Shown: positions 7,769 to 17,490, numbered from the stretch's first letter. The stretch: DNA of 52,458 nt from Dyella sp. EPa41 (GCF_016586165.1 NZ_BCPR01000031.1:1-52458), one strand, 5' to 3'. Numbers and translations: made by a program. Notes: generated by a model not told the origin, from the sequence alone.

Positions 7769-9433
7769 CTATTCGTCCAATTGGCCCTTCGACTGCGCTT
7801 CCACGAAGGCGGGGGCCGGCCAGACCGCCAGCCAGATGCCGCGGAACGGCTGGATGTACACGGCGTGCGCGTGGTCGAGCGCGGTCAGCCGGCGCGGGTA
7901 GGTGATGACCAGTCCGTCCGGGTGCTCCTGCGCCCAATGCCTGAGGTCGCCGATGCCGTGAAGCTGCGTCACGGGCTTGGTTAGACGGCCCAGGAAGGTG
8001 TACTGGCCATCGTTGGATTCGAGATTGGCCATCGGGTGCCCCTCCGCTTCCGCGCGGGCCAGCATGCCTGCGACCGGCGTGAAGTCGTACGCGGGCCAGA
8101 TGGTGAGGGTGAAGAGGCCGTTGGCCGCGACGGCCGCGATGAGCCCGACCAGTGCAACACGATGGAGCGCCGCCTGTCGCGGGACGACCAGCAGTAGTGC
8201 CAGCATCAGGAAGAGCAAACCGAAGGGGATGCTGTAGGGCGCAAGCGAAACCCATGGGTGGTCGACGACATGGCCGCCGCGGATCAGTGTTTTAAGCAGG
8301 ATCAGCGCAACGCCGCCCGTGCCAAGCGACAGAGCCAGCGGCCAGGGCTGCAGCCAGCCCGAATCCGTCGGGCGACGTTCGTGGAGAGACGCCAGCGCGG
8401 CGGCCATCAGCAGCGCCATGCCGGCGAACTCGGGCAACACGTAGTACGGCTGCTTGCCGCTGACGATCGAAAAGCCGATCAGCACGGGGCCAAGCCAGGC
8501 GAACAGGAAGCGCAGTCCGTCCTCGAACGGACGCCTCAGGGAAAGCAGTGCGGCCCAGGACCGCGGCCACAGCGCGAAGGGAAAGATCAGCACGGGAAGC
8601 AGCGGCACATACCACCAGAATGGTTCGGCATGGGCGAACGCATCGACCACGCGTCCCGCCGTCTGGTGGACCACCAGCCGTTGCCGGTAGGTTTCACCAC
8701 CCGCATCGGCGGCAAGCAGGACCCAGCCCAGCAGCAACATGCCGCCGGCAAGCAAGGCGGCGGCACCCAGGCCATACCAGCGCCGGGCCTGTTGTTTCGC
8801 CCAGCGATTCCAATACGGGCCGAGCAGCCACGGAAATACCACGTGAAGCAGCATGACCGGTCCCTTGCCGAGCAGCCCAAGTCCGACCGCCAGGGCAAAC
8901 CAGGCGAATCGTGGCGCTTCGTGTCCCGGCCTGGGCGTCAGGCACAGCAGTGCGGCCAGCACGCAGTTGGCCAGCAGCACTTCGTACATCACCTGCAGTC
9001 CGAACAGGAAGCCGAAGCTGAAAGCGGCGAGTATCCAGGGCGCTGTTTGCGCCACGACCGGACGCTGTGGAAACAGTCGCCGCGCCAACGCGGCCAGCAG
9101 CACGAGTTGCAGCGCGCCGAGCGCAACCTCCAGCAGGCGTGGCCAGACATCGCCGACGCCGCCGACCAGCCAGCCCAGGTGTATCAGCCACAGCAGCAAC
9201 GGCGGCTTCTCGCTGTAGGGCACGCCGTTGAGATAGGGCACGATGAAACTGTGATGCGTCCACATCTCCCACGCCACCGACAGCGTGCGGGTGGAATACA
9301 TCGGCATCGGCCCGTGCTGGAAGATCGCGACCAGTGCGGCCAGCAACCAGCACCAGAGCCACGGCGCCTTCGCGGCCCCGTGCCGGATGTCTTGTAGCGA
9401 TGGTGTGCGACGAAGTAGGGGTGAGACAGTCAT
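7769..9433 (-). CDS. GT39/ArnT-like membrane glycosyltransferase (atypical catalytic loop)
   Basis: A 554-residue polytopic inner-membrane protein with about 11-13 hydrophobic segments, related to the PMT/ArnT superfamily that moves sugars from polyprenyl phosphate to lipid A or other acceptors. The N-terminal region after the first membrane segment shows the family pattern (WEMW..., VPYLNG, YSEKPPL), but the Asp-Glu usually found just before the conserved Arg is replaced by Tyr-Ser (MYSTRTL). I chose the ATG at 9433; a TTG at 9499 would add 22 residues. It is the last gene of a three-gene minus-strand set with the GT39 and GT9 genes upstream, 78 bp from its neighbour. Substrate unknown. Confidence 0.85.
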   Translation of the reverse strand: MTVSPLLRRTPSLQDIRHGAAKAPWLWCWLLAALVAIFQHGPMPMYSTRTLSVAWEMWTHHSFIVPYLNGVPYSEKPPLLLWLIHLGWLVGGVGDVWPRLLEVALGALQLVLLAALARRLFPQRPVVAQTAPWILAAFSFGFLFGLQVMYEVLLANCVLAALLCLTPRPGHEAPRFAWFALAVGLGLLGKGPVMLLHVVFPWLLGPYWNRWAKQQARRWYGLGAAALLAGGMLLLGWVLLAADAGGETYRQRLVVHQTAGRVVDAFAHAEPFWWYVPLLPVLIFPFALWPRSWAALLSLRRPFEDGLRFLFAWLGPVLIGFSIVSGKQPYYVLPEFAGMALLMAAALASLHERRPTDSGWLQPWPLALSLGTGGVALILLKTLIRGGHVVDHPWVSLAPYSIPFGLLFLMLALLLVVPRQAALHRVALVGLIAAVAANGLFTLTIWPAYDFTPVAGMLARAEAEGHPMANLESNDGQYTFLGRLTKPVTQLHGIGDLRHWAQEHPDGLVITYPRRLTALDHAHAVYIQPFRGIWLAVWPAPAFVEAQSKGQLDE

Positions 9434-9511
9434 GGTCGCACTAAGGGCCCGCGCAGAAAGAGGAAATTGGTCCTGCGTTGAAACGTGCGGCGTGCGCAAA
9501 CATCTTGCACG

Positions 9512-11290
9512 TCATCGGCGCCTGTCGATGCCGCCCCAGTCCTCGACCGCTCCGGCAGGCACGATGCCGCCACGACAGGACGAAGCCACGGCATCGAGAC
9601 GATAGAGACGCCAGTCACGCCCGCTGGTCATGCCCATGTCGATCGTCGAAGCCTTGTCGATGCATGGCGCCATGACATCGGAAAGGATCAACACCCAGCG
9701 TTGCCCTGGCGCTTGTTCCTGCCAGCGGATCGCATCGGCCAATTGCTCGTGCCAGGGCGTCACGAATCCGAAGTCGGTCACCTTGCGCGGGAAGGCCAGG
9801 GGCAGCTCCTCCTTCCAGGCCACCAGGGCGAGTTCCGCATGGGGGCCGATGGTCTGCTCGACGCGTTCGACCAGCGGCGCCTGCGAACTCGCGCGAGCCA
9901 GCAGTGGCGCCACCCACAAGCCCCACGCCAGCCAGAGCCCGGCGAGAGCCGCGATCAACGCCATGCCGGCGCGACGCAGGCGGAAGACGAGTACGCACAG
10001 CAGCAACCACAGTCCAATGACGACGAATGCCAGCCACAGGGAAGACGCCCGCGTGTCCAGCTGCCGCGCCTGTGCAAAGCGCAGGGTCCAGGCGGAGGGA
10101 TGCAGCAAGCCCTGCAGGCCGAGTACTAACGCGGGCAACGCCAGCACGAGGACGAAGGCCAGCGCGAGCCAGCGCGCCCAGCGCCGCTGCAGGATGTCGC
10201 GCAGGAACGGGCCGGCACACAGTGCCAACAAGGGCAGGGCCGGCATGATGTACACGTCGCGCTTGGCGCGCGTCAGGCTGAAGAACACGATCAGCAGGGC
10301 AGCCCACGTCAGTGGCAGCAGGAAGCGCGCGTCGCGTGCGCGCAGCCGTTGCCACCACGCCGGCAACAGCCCCGGCGTGGCCAGGCTGAGCGGCAGCCAC
10401 GAGGTGAAGACCACTTCGAGGTAGAACCACGGCGGCTGGAAACTGTTCCAGGGGTGCATGTAGCGATGCACCGTCTGGTTGACGAAGATGTCGTTGGCGT
10501 AATCGCGGGCAGCGACGCTGTCGTGCGTTCCCAGGTAGATGCCGAGCGGCACCAGCCAGCACGCGATCGCGGCGGCGAAGGCCAGCGCTGCAACCACCCA
10601 GGTCGATACGCGCTCCGGAGTGATGGCAACACCCTGCCAGCGGTATCTGCGTGCGGCCAGCCAAGGCGCCAGCATCAGGAAGGCGAGCACGCCCACGCCC
10701 TTGGTGATCACGCCCAAGCCTGCCGCGAAACAACCAAGCCACAACGCACGGCGATCCGGCCCCAGCAGGAAATGCCTGAGCAAACCGGCATTGGCGGCAG
10801 TAAGAAAGAACGTCACGGTGGGATCGATCTGCCCGCGCTTGGCCTGGAATACGAACTGCACCGTGCTCAACAAGGCGAGCGCCGCCCACGCACCCGCGCG
10901 ATGTCCCCATAGTCGCCGCCCCAGGTCGTAGACCAGCCACAGCGTGCCCAGCGAAGCCAGCAGCGAAGGAAGCAGGAAGGCCACCTGCCAGTTGCCGGTG
11001 AGCGTGTATGACGCGGCCTGCATTGCCATGAACGTGGGCGGCTTGTCCGAATACCAATCGCTGCCGCGATGGGGAATCAGCCAGTTGCCGGACGCCACCA
11101 TCTGATGGGCCACCAGCGCGAATCGCGGCTCGTCGGAGGGCGTGGGCGTGCGCATGCCAATACCCGCGGCCAGTAGCAGCAACGCCAGCAACATCAGCAG
11201 CCAGCGCTCACGACGCTCCTGGCGTAGCGAACCCGCGGCTTCCTCGATCAGCGGTGACTCGGCACGTTCATCCACGGAAGCAATCGCCAT
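9512..11290 (-). CDS. GT39/ArnT-like membrane glycosyltransferase
   Basis: A 592-residue polytopic protein of the ArnT/PMT superfamily. The first periplasmic loop has the canonical PSDEPRFALVAHQM stretch with the acidic pair and the YSDKPP motif, followed by about a dozen membrane segments and a smaller C-terminal soluble part. It probably transfers a sugar from a polyprenyl-phosphate donor to an envelope glycolipid. The ATG at 11290 overlaps the stop of the upstream GT9 gene (TGATG), so translation is likely coupled. The frame is open further upstream, but that part lies inside GT9. Confidence 0.9.
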   Translation of the reverse strand: MAIASVDERAESPLIEEAAGSLRQERRERWLLMLLALLLLAAGIGMRTPTPSDEPRFALVAHQMVASGNWLIPHRGSDWYSDKPPTFMAMQAASYTLTGNWQVAFLLPSLLASLGTLWLVYDLGRRLWGHRAGAWAALALLSTVQFVFQAKRGQIDPTVTFFLTAANAGLLRHFLLGPDRRALWLGCFAAGLGVITKGVGVLAFLMLAPWLAARRYRWQGVAITPERVSTWVVAALAFAAAIACWLVPLGIYLGTHDSVAARDYANDIFVNQTVHRYMHPWNSFQPPWFYLEVVFTSWLPLSLATPGLLPAWWQRLRARDARFLLPLTWAALLIVFFSLTRAKRDVYIMPALPLLALCAGPFLRDILQRRWARWLALAFVLVLALPALVLGLQGLLHPSAWTLRFAQARQLDTRASSLWLAFVVIGLWLLLCVLVFRLRRAGMALIAALAGLWLAWGLWVAPLLARASSQAPLVERVEQTIGPHAELALVAWKEELPLAFPRKVTDFGFVTPWHEQLADAIRWQEQAPGQRWVLILSDVMAPCIDKASTIDMGMTSGRDWRLYRLDAVASSCRGGIVPAGAVEDWGGIDRRR

Positions 11291-12411
11291 CAGTGCGATA
11301 GCCCGAGGCTGCCCAGGCCGGTGGCATCGTTCCAGTCGAGCGAGGCGTCGGTGGCCGCGGCATGGCCGATGGAGCCGTCGGGTCCGAGCAACTCCGGGAA
11401 ATGGCGCATCACGTGTTCGGCGGCCTCTCGCGCGGACAGTCCATGGGTCATCAGCGGGCAGCTGCCCAGCCCGTAAGGGGCGTACACGGATGCATCGGTC
11501 ACGCAGAACATGCCTACCGTGGGCACCTTGGAGGCGACGGCGAGATGCATCACGCCGCAGTCGGCCGTGATCATCAGGTCCATGCCTGCCATCACCGCGC
11601 CCATGCGCCGGATGTCGGACGAGTAATAGCCCGGCCACGCTTCGCCAAGCATGGAGTGCCCGTGCATGGGAATGAGTTCCAGCAGCCGCGACTGCGGACT
11701 CATGGCCCCCAGCGCCTCGATGAACTCGCTCCACCAACTGGCCGGGTAGCGCTTGGCGCCCGTCGCGTTCGCGAAGATGCCGATGACCGGCGCCAACGTG
11801 CCCTGGTGCGAAGGTGGCAGCAACTGCGCAATCACCGCGCGGCCGTGGGCGCGCTCTTCGTCGGCCAGGCGAATGTCCAGCGAAGGATACGCATCCGTCG
11901 TCCCGCTCTCGTCCGCATGGCGGCCGCATGCCCAGCGCAGCAGGTTGATGGGACGCTGCGCCATGTGCGCGCGGGCGACTGACGTCGGTACCGCGTGCGT
12001 CAGGCCCGAACGCGCGGCATCGTCGCTGAAGCCAAGCTTGAAGCGGCCGCTCAGGAATTTCGTCAGCACGCGACTGAAGCCGGAGCCGAGGCAGGGATCA
12101 ATGATCAGGTCGTACTGGGTCTTGCGAATGCGCAGCAACTTCCCAAGGAAGGGAATCGGGCGCTTGAATCCGCGCTTGGGCAGGCAGTACACGTTCTTGA
12201 TGCTGAAGAACGTGCTGAACACCTCTTCGGCGATCGAGCCCTCGGAGAGGATGTCGATCTCCGCCCCCTTGTACAGCCGCTCGAGTTCCGTGATCAGCGG
12301 GGTCAACAGGATGGTGTTGCCGAGCCGATGATTCGGCCGGCAAACGAGGATGCGATAGACGCCTTTTTTCGGCAGGGGATCCTGCACTGCACGAACGCCA
12401 GTCTTCTGCAC
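11290..12411 (-). CDS. Glycosyltransferase family 9 (heptosyltransferase-like)
   Basis: A 373-residue GT-B enzyme resembling ADP-heptose:LPS heptosyltransferases. The N-domain has RILVCRPNHRLGNTILLTPL, the usual acceptor-side motif, and the C-domain has IGIFANATGAKRYP and the donor-binding DCGVMHLAVASKVPTVGMF. The start is uncertain: GTG at 12411 is used here without a clear ribosome site, and a second in-frame GTG lies 8 codons later. It heads the three-gene glycosyltransferase set and overlaps the next gene by one base. The exact sugar transferred cannot be read from sequence. Confidence 0.88.
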   Translation of the reverse strand: MQKTGVRAVQDPLPKKGVYRILVCRPNHRLGNTILLTPLITELERLYKGAEIDILSEGSIAEEVFSTFFSIKNVYCLPKRGFKRPIPFLGKLLRIRKTQYDLIIDPCLGSGFSRVLTKFLSGRFKLGFSDDAARSGLTHAVPTSVARAHMAQRPINLLRWACGRHADESGTTDAYPSLDIRLADEERAHGRAVIAQLLPPSHQGTLAPVIGIFANATGAKRYPASWWSEFIEALGAMSPQSRLLELIPMHGHSMLGEAWPGYYSSDIRRMGAVMAGMDLMITADCGVMHLAVASKVPTVGMFCVTDASVYAPYGLGSCPLMTHGLSAREAAEHVMRHFPELLGPDGSIGHAAATDASLDWNDATGLGSLGLSH

Positions 12412-13025
12412 GCGACACCAATACGTAAGAACGTTGTCATTGGGTTAAGTCATCGCGTCCTGCGTCAACTTCTTTCGAAGTGGTTGAAATGGGCCTGCCG
12501 TGGTCGCCTGGAGTATCGGTGTCGCTTACTTTCGGGAAGCTTATACATCGGGCTGGTCGCCCCGTTGAGTGGCGATCCCGCGGAAAATGCCAACGTAAAG
12601 AGGGCTCTTCTTAAGGTTTGGGACAGAATCGCTGCGGACGTCCAAACGCCATGCGTCAAATGGAGGCTAAGCGCTGCATCACGATCTTGCGATTGCCTGC
12701 CGGGGTTGCTTCTTGCGCGGCGCAGCTTGGATGAAAAGCCGGTCATGCGTCATCGAGTGCTTGCCTTTGCTTCGCCATGGCCAGCCCGTGCTTCCTTGCA
12801 TGCATGGTGATCGGCGCGCCGTTTGGGACTCGATCCTGACAAGCGCCAAGCTCGCTCTCGCCATTTCTGCCTTGACCTGAATCAGGGTGCGAACGCGCCT
12901 TTCCCCCAGAAGATACGGCCGGTCATCCACTTCAGCGCATGCCTGCGTTGCGGGCCGTGGTGATGGCATCCGGCACTGCCTCATCCGCGTCACATTCCCT
13001 TCGGCCGACAAGGTTCACCGCCACC
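12412..13025. other. Divergent intergenic region between GT9 and nadA
   Basis: About 610 bases without a supported gene; base composition is less GC-rich than the flanking genes, especially 12430-12720. Short open frames on both strands have no recognisable product. The one notable site is an ANR/FNR-like box at 12872-12885. Confidence 0.5.
12872..12885 (+). promoter_or_regulatory. Candidate ANR/FNR-type box
   Basis: TTGACCTGAATCAG matches the TTGAC-N4-ATCAG form of the ANR box described for Pseudomonas arc promoters and 8 of 10 positions of the FNR consensus. It lies 140 bases before the nadA start. An AGATAC hexamer at 12911-12916 could be a -10. Confidence 0.4.
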
Positions 13026-14048
13026 ATGACCCCTGAGCTGCCTCGACCTGCATGGCGTGACGAGCTTGTCGACGAATACGCGGCCTTGTCGGAGCGGCTT
13101 TCATCGCGGATCCCATGCTTCGAGGTGCCCCTGCATCTTCCCTGGATCGATGCGATCAACCGGCTGAAGAAGCAACGCGGCGCCGTGATCATGGCGCACA
13201 GCTACCAATCGCCGGAAATCTTCCATGGCGTGGCCGATGTCACCGGCGATTCGCTCGGGCTGGCGCAGGCAGCGAGCGAGTGTGACGCGGACCTGATCCT
13301 GCTGTGCGGTGTCCATTTCATGGCCGAGAGCGCCAAGATCCTCGCGCCGAACAAGACGGTGCTGATTCCCAGCCTCGAGGCGGGCTGTTCGCTCGCGTCT
13401 TCCATCACCGCCGAGGACGTGCAGGGCTTGCGCCGTCGACACCCGGGCGCACCGGTCGTGAGTTACGCCAATACCTCGGCCGCCGTGAAGGCGGAGTCCG
13501 ACGCGGTCTGTACGTCGGCCAATGCGGTGCAGGTGGTCGAATCGATGGGTGCGGACAAGGTGATCTTTCTTCCCGACCAGTTCCTGGGCCGGCACGTGGC
13601 GGCGCAGACAACGGTTGAGCTGGTGTTGTGGAGCGGTCGCTGCGAGGTGCACGAGAAGTTCACCGTGTCGCAGGCACGTCACGCGCGCGAGCAGTTCGAT
13701 GCTCGACTGGTCGCGCACCCCGAATGCTCCCCCGACGTCTTGGCCGAAGTCGACTTCGTCGGCTCGACCACGGCCATGGGCCGTTGGCTCGAACAGGAAA
13801 AGCCGGCGCGCGTCGCCTTGATCACTGAGTGCTCGATGGCGGACAACCTGCGCGTGCAATTTCCCGCCATCGAATTCGTCAAACCCTGCCAGCTGTGCCC
13901 CCACATGCAGCAGATCACCTTGCCGAACATCTACGCCGCCTTGCGGGATCTCCAGCACGAGGTGGATGTGCCGGAACCGATCGCCGATCGCGCACGGGTC
14001 GCGCTGCGGCGCATGCTCGACATCGGCAGGCGTGAGGCGGTCCGTTGA
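13026..14048 (+). CDS. nadA: Quinolinate synthase NadA
   Basis: Condenses iminoaspartate with dihydroxyacetone phosphate to quinolinate, using an oxygen-sensitive 4Fe-4S cluster. The 340-residue product contains the expected cluster ligands: Cys121 in EAGCSLA, Cys206 in GRCEVHE and one of Cys288/Cys291 in PCQLCPHM, with AHSYQ and the GVHFMAES substrate-site motifs. I start at 13026 (MTPELPRP); the open frame back to 12939 has no ribosome site. The stop overlaps the TTG start of nadB, giving a tight two-gene operon whose products act in sequence. Confidence 0.95.
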   Translation: MTPELPRPAWRDELVDEYAALSERLSSRIPCFEVPLHLPWIDAINRLKKQRGAVIMAHSYQSPEIFHGVADVTGDSLGLAQAASECDADLILLCGVHFMAESAKILAPNKTVLIPSLEAGCSLASSITAEDVQGLRRRHPGAPVVSYANTSAAVKAESDAVCTSANAVQVVESMGADKVIFLPDQFLGRHVAAQTTVELVLWSGRCEVHEKFTVSQARHAREQFDARLVAHPECSPDVLAEVDFVGSTTAMGRWLEQEKPARVALITECSMADNLRVQFPAIEFVKPCQLCPHMQQITLPNIYAALRDLQHEVDVPEPIADRARVALRRMLDIGRREAVR

Positions 14049-15517
14049 ATCCGCAGCGGCCACTGGTGGTCGTGGGCGGTGGCGTGGCAGGCATGGCCGT
14101 CGCCCTCGCCGCTGCCCCCATGCCGGTGCAATGGCTGTGCCGTTCGCGCCACGGGGACGGGACGGCCAGCATCCTGGCGCAGGGTGGCATCGCGGCGGCG
14201 CTTGGCGCCGGCGACAGCGCTGCCGATCACGTGGCGGACACGCTGGCAGCCGGAGCGGACCACAACAATGCCGCCATGGTTCGCTGGCTTTGCACGCAAG
14301 CGCCGGCGGCGATCGACTGGCTGGTGTCGTTGGGCGTGAAGTTCGACCGTGACGCCCGCGGGCACCTGCAGCTGGGTCGCGAGGGCGGGCATCGTGCCTC
14401 GCGCATCGTGCATGCCGGGGGTGATGCCACCGGCGCGGAAGTGACACGCGCCATGTACCGCAAGCTGGGGGAAGACCCGCGCGTCCATTGCCGTGAGGGC
14501 GTGGACGTCGACGCACTGCTGTTGCGTGGCGGACGGGTATGCGGCGTGCGTGTGCTTGGCGCCGACGGTGCCGAGGAAATCGAAGCGTCCGCCGTGGTGC
14601 TCGCCACGGGTGGCATCGGCGCCGCGTTCGCGCGAACCAGCACTCCCTGCGGCGCCGACGGCAGTGGCCTGGCGCTGGGAATGCGCGCCGGTGCGGCGGT
14701 GCGTGACCTGGAATTCATGCAGTTTCATCCCACGGCGCTGGACATCCGGGACAGACACACTCTTCCGTTGATTACCGAGGCGCTGCGCGGCGCGGGTGCG
14801 AACCTGGTGGATACATCGGGTTCGTCGTTGATGCGTGGCGTACACGCGCAGGGCGATCTTGCACCGCGCGACGTGGTGGCCAGGCGCGTATGGCGGGCGT
14901 TGCACGAAGGCCGTGGCGCATGGCTGGACGCACGCCGGGTGGAAGGAGACTGGCAGCTGCGCTTCCCCACCGTATTGGCGGCCTGCCTTGCCCACGGCAT
15001 CGATCCGCGCCGCGAGCGCATTCCCGTCACGCCCGCGGCGCACTTCCACATGGGCGGGCTGTCTACCGACCTCGATGGCAGCACGACCGTACCCGGCCTG
15101 TATGCCGTGGGCGAGACAGCCTGCAACGGTGTGCATGGCGCCAACCGGCTCGCCAGCAACTCGCTGCTGGAAGGGGTGCTTTGCGGGCGGCGCCTGGGCC
15201 GACTCCTCTCGCGCCTCCCGCAGGTGCAACCCAGGGGCGCGCATGCCTGGCGCGAACGCGGCGACGCGCTGCCCGAAGCGATGCAGCGCGAGTTGCGAAA
15301 CCTCCTGTGGCAGGCGGCCGGCCCGGTGCGGGACGAATCCGGGCTGCGCAACGCCATGCTGGGCTGCGCGGCATGGCAGCAGCACGGCTGGCAGGCGCGA
15401 CTGGCGCATGCCCTGCTCGCGGCGGCACGCCAGCGGCGCGAGAGCCTGGGAGCGCACTATCGCAGCGATGATGTGCGTTCGCCCGCCGCGGCCACGCCGC
15501 TCGCGGGTGCGAGCTAG
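14045..15517 (+). CDS. nadB: L-aspartate oxidase NadB
   Basis: FAD enzyme oxidising L-aspartate to iminoaspartate, the substrate of NadA. The 490 residues show the dinucleotide-binding GGGVAGM near the N-terminus, SILAQGGIAAAL, REGGHRASRIVHAGG with the active-site region, MQFHPTAL, and the C-terminal FAD block ending in ANRLASNSLLEG. The start is a TTG at 14045 overlapping the nadA stop by four bases (TTGA), with no ATG that would keep the Rossmann strand intact, so translational coupling is likely. Its 3' end overlaps the convergent response-regulator gene by four bases. Confidence 0.95.
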   Translation: MNPQRPLVVVGGGVAGMAVALAAAPMPVQWLCRSRHGDGTASILAQGGIAAALGAGDSAADHVADTLAAGADHNNAAMVRWLCTQAPAAIDWLVSLGVKFDRDARGHLQLGREGGHRASRIVHAGGDATGAEVTRAMYRKLGEDPRVHCREGVDVDALLLRGGRVCGVRVLGADGAEEIEASAVVLATGGIGAAFARTSTPCGADGSGLALGMRAGAAVRDLEFMQFHPTALDIRDRHTLPLITEALRGAGANLVDTSGSSLMRGVHAQGDLAPRDVVARRVWRALHEGRGAWLDARRVEGDWQLRFPTVLAACLAHGIDPRRERIPVTPAAHFHMGGLSTDLDGSTTVPGLYAVGETACNGVHGANRLASNSLLEGVLCGRRLGRLLSRLPQVQPRGAHAWRERGDALPEAMQRELRNLLWQAAGPVRDESGLRNAMLGCAAWQQHGWQARLAHALLAAARQRRESLGAHYRSDDVRSPAAATPLAGAS

Positions 15518-16302
15518 CCTTCGGCCTTCGCGTCGCGGGAGGAGACGAGGCGCAGGAACGCTTCGTGCTGGTAGCGGCTCATGCGCAGCTTCTGGCCCGT
15601 ATCCATGGTGACGACATGGTGGCCGTTGAACCATGGATGGATGGCCTGCACGCGGCGCATGTTGATGATCGCCGAGCGATGGATGCGCGCGAACTGCCGT
15701 GGATCGAGTCGCGCGGCCAGCGATGACATGGTCTCGCGCAGCTCATGGACGCGGTCGCCCAGGTGCAGGAGCACGACGTTGCCGCTGGCCTTGATCCACA
15801 CGATGTCGTCCACGCCGACGAAGGCGATGTGTTCGTTGATGCGCACCGGCAGCCGTTCGACGTATTGGTCGCGCTGGCGAAGCGCATCCAGCGCCTGCAG
15901 GATCCGGGAGGACGACACGTCCGTGGGGTTCGCGCGGTCGGCCAGCCGGCTCTTCACGCGCGCCATGGTGTGGGCGAAGCGCTCACGGCTGAACGGCTTC
16001 ACCAGGTAATCCACGGCATTGGCTTCGAATGCCTTCACCGCGTACTGCTCATGGGCCGTGACGAACACGATGGCCGGCATGCGTTCCGCGCCGATCGCGG
16101 CAACGACGTCGATGCCGCTAAGCGCGGGCATCTGGACGTCCAGGAAAACGAGGTCGGGCGACTGCTGGCGGATGGCCTGCACGGCCGACGAGCCGTCGCC
16201 GCATTCGCCGAGCAACTCGATATCCGGATCGTTGCCCAGTTGCCGCACGATCGCGCGGCGCGCCAAAGGCTCGTCGTCGACGACCAGCGCGGTGATGGTC
16301 AT
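15514..16302 (-). CDS. LytTR-family response regulator
   Basis: A 262-residue regulator. Residues 1-120 form a receiver with acidic DDE near residue 10, phospho-acceptor Asp in FLDVQMP near residue 54, and the conserved Lys in LVKPF. Residues about 150-255 form a LytTR DNA-binding domain (IVWIKASGNVVLLHL..., ARIHRSAIINMRRV). The ATG overlaps the stop of the kinase gene by four bases, so the pair is cotranscribed. LytTR proteins bind paired direct repeats about two helical turns apart; such a pair lies upstream of the kinase at 17491-17521. Confidence 0.93.
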   Translation of the reverse strand: MTITALVVDDEPLARRAIVRQLGNDPDIELLGECGDGSSAVQAIRQQSPDLVFLDVQMPALSGIDVVAAIGAERMPAIVFVTAHEQYAVKAFEANAVDYLVKPFSRERFAHTMARVKSRLADRANPTDVSSSRILQALDALRQRDQYVERLPVRINEHIAFVGVDDIVWIKASGNVVLLHLGDRVHELRETMSSLAARLDPRQFARIHRSAIINMRRVQAIHPWFNGHHVVTMDTGQKLRMSRYQHEAFLRLVSSRDAKAEG

Positions 16303-17414
16303 GCCGCCGCTACCTCGGGAGCGTCGTCGGGTTCCTCGATCTCATGAAACGGCAGGCGCAGCCGGCATACCACGCCCTGCGGCCAGATCATCTCGAGCCG
16401 CACGCCGGCGGCGTCGCCATAGAGCTCGCGCAGGCGCAGTGCGGTGTTGGAGAGCCCGATGCCATGTCCCGAGGCCGCGGCGGGGCCAGTCTCCAGGGTG
16501 CTGTTGCGATTGCGCACGTCGATGCAGAGGCTGTCGCCTTCGCGGCGGCTCTCGATCTCGATGCAGTCCGAACCGACGCGCTCGCCGATGCCGTGGCGGA
16601 TCGCGTTCTCGACGATCGGCTGCAGGATCAGGCTGGGCACCGCGCCACGCAGCGTGTCCGGGCTGACATAGATCTGCGTGGTCAGGCGATCCTTGAAGCG
16701 CATGCGCTGGATGCCGAGGTAGAGATCGAGCAGCACCAGTTCGCGGCGCAGGCTGATTTCCTGGCCGTCGTGGTCTTCGAGAAACGCGCGCAGGAGGTCG
16801 CTCAGGCGCATCAGCATGTCTTCGGCCGACAACGCATCCTCATCCAGCAGCGTGGCGATGGCGTGCAGCGTGTTGAACAGGAAGTGCGGCTGCAATTGCG
16901 ACTTGAGCGCCTGCAGCCGCGACTGCGCCAGTTCGGCGCTGAGGCGGCTGGTCTCCAGCTCGCGGCGCGCTTTCTCTTCGTGGAAGGCCATGGCCTGCCG
17001 GATCGCGAACAGCGCCCAGTACGTGAGCAGCCCCGTGGCGAAATGTTGTCCGATGAAATACCACAGCTGCTGCGTGAAGCCGCTGGGCTCGAACACGGTG
17101 GAAACAACGGCGCCGATCACCATGGCCAGCATGGTCACGCCCAGGCTGAGCGGCAGTTGCCTGCCCAGTCCGCGCAGCCGCAATGGCGCGCGGATGGGAT
17201 GCTTCTCGGCGAGACGAAACACCCATGGCGCCAGCGCGGCCCAGGTGTACCACTGGATCATGCTCCAGCGGATGTAGTCCCAGGTTGACCACACGTGGTG
17301 GTTGTCCACGATGTCGCGCAGCAGCTCCTGCGCGCCGAACATCACGGCCACGGCCGTCCACAGCCCGATGTACTGGGCCAGGCCGATGTCCGTGTTGCCG
17401 AGGCGCACCTTCAT
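16299..17414 (-). CDS. LytS/YpdA-type sensor histidine kinase
   Basis: A 371-residue membrane kinase. About four hydrophobic segments occupy the first 150 residues with no obvious periplasmic ligand domain, then a short coiled region leads into the His_kinase domain with QPHFLFNTLHAI carrying the phosphorylated His, and a GHKL ATPase with VENAIRHG and GHGIGLSN. I use the ATG at 17414 (MKVRLGN) rather than the open frame up to 17489. It forms an operon with the LytTR regulator, overlapping it by ATGA. The signal sensed is unknown. Confidence 0.92.
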   Translation of the reverse strand: MKVRLGNTDIGLAQYIGLWTAVAVMFGAQELLRDIVDNHHVWSTWDYIRWSMIQWYTWAALAPWVFRLAEKHPIRAPLRLRGLGRQLPLSLGVTMLAMVIGAVVSTVFEPSGFTQQLWYFIGQHFATGLLTYWALFAIRQAMAFHEEKARRELETSRLSAELAQSRLQALKSQLQPHFLFNTLHAIATLLDEDALSAEDMLMRLSDLLRAFLEDHDGQEISLRRELVLLDLYLGIQRMRFKDRLTTQIYVSPDTLRGAVPSLILQPIVENAIRHGIGERVGSDCIEIESRREGDSLCIDVRNRNSTLETGPAAASGHGIGLSNTALRLRELYGDAAGVRLEMIWPQGVVCRLRLPFHEIEEPDDAPEVAAA

Positions 17415-17490
17415 CGCAGTCTGTCCCGCCGGATCGTGCCCGCATCTTAGGCGCAGGTTTGCGCGAAAAAAAGCAAACGTCGGCGCCACT

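Noticed and set aside
12465-12746. A 93-codon minus-strand frame between GT9 and nadA
   Set aside because: No ribosome site, no family resemblance and no codon bias; treated as intergenic.
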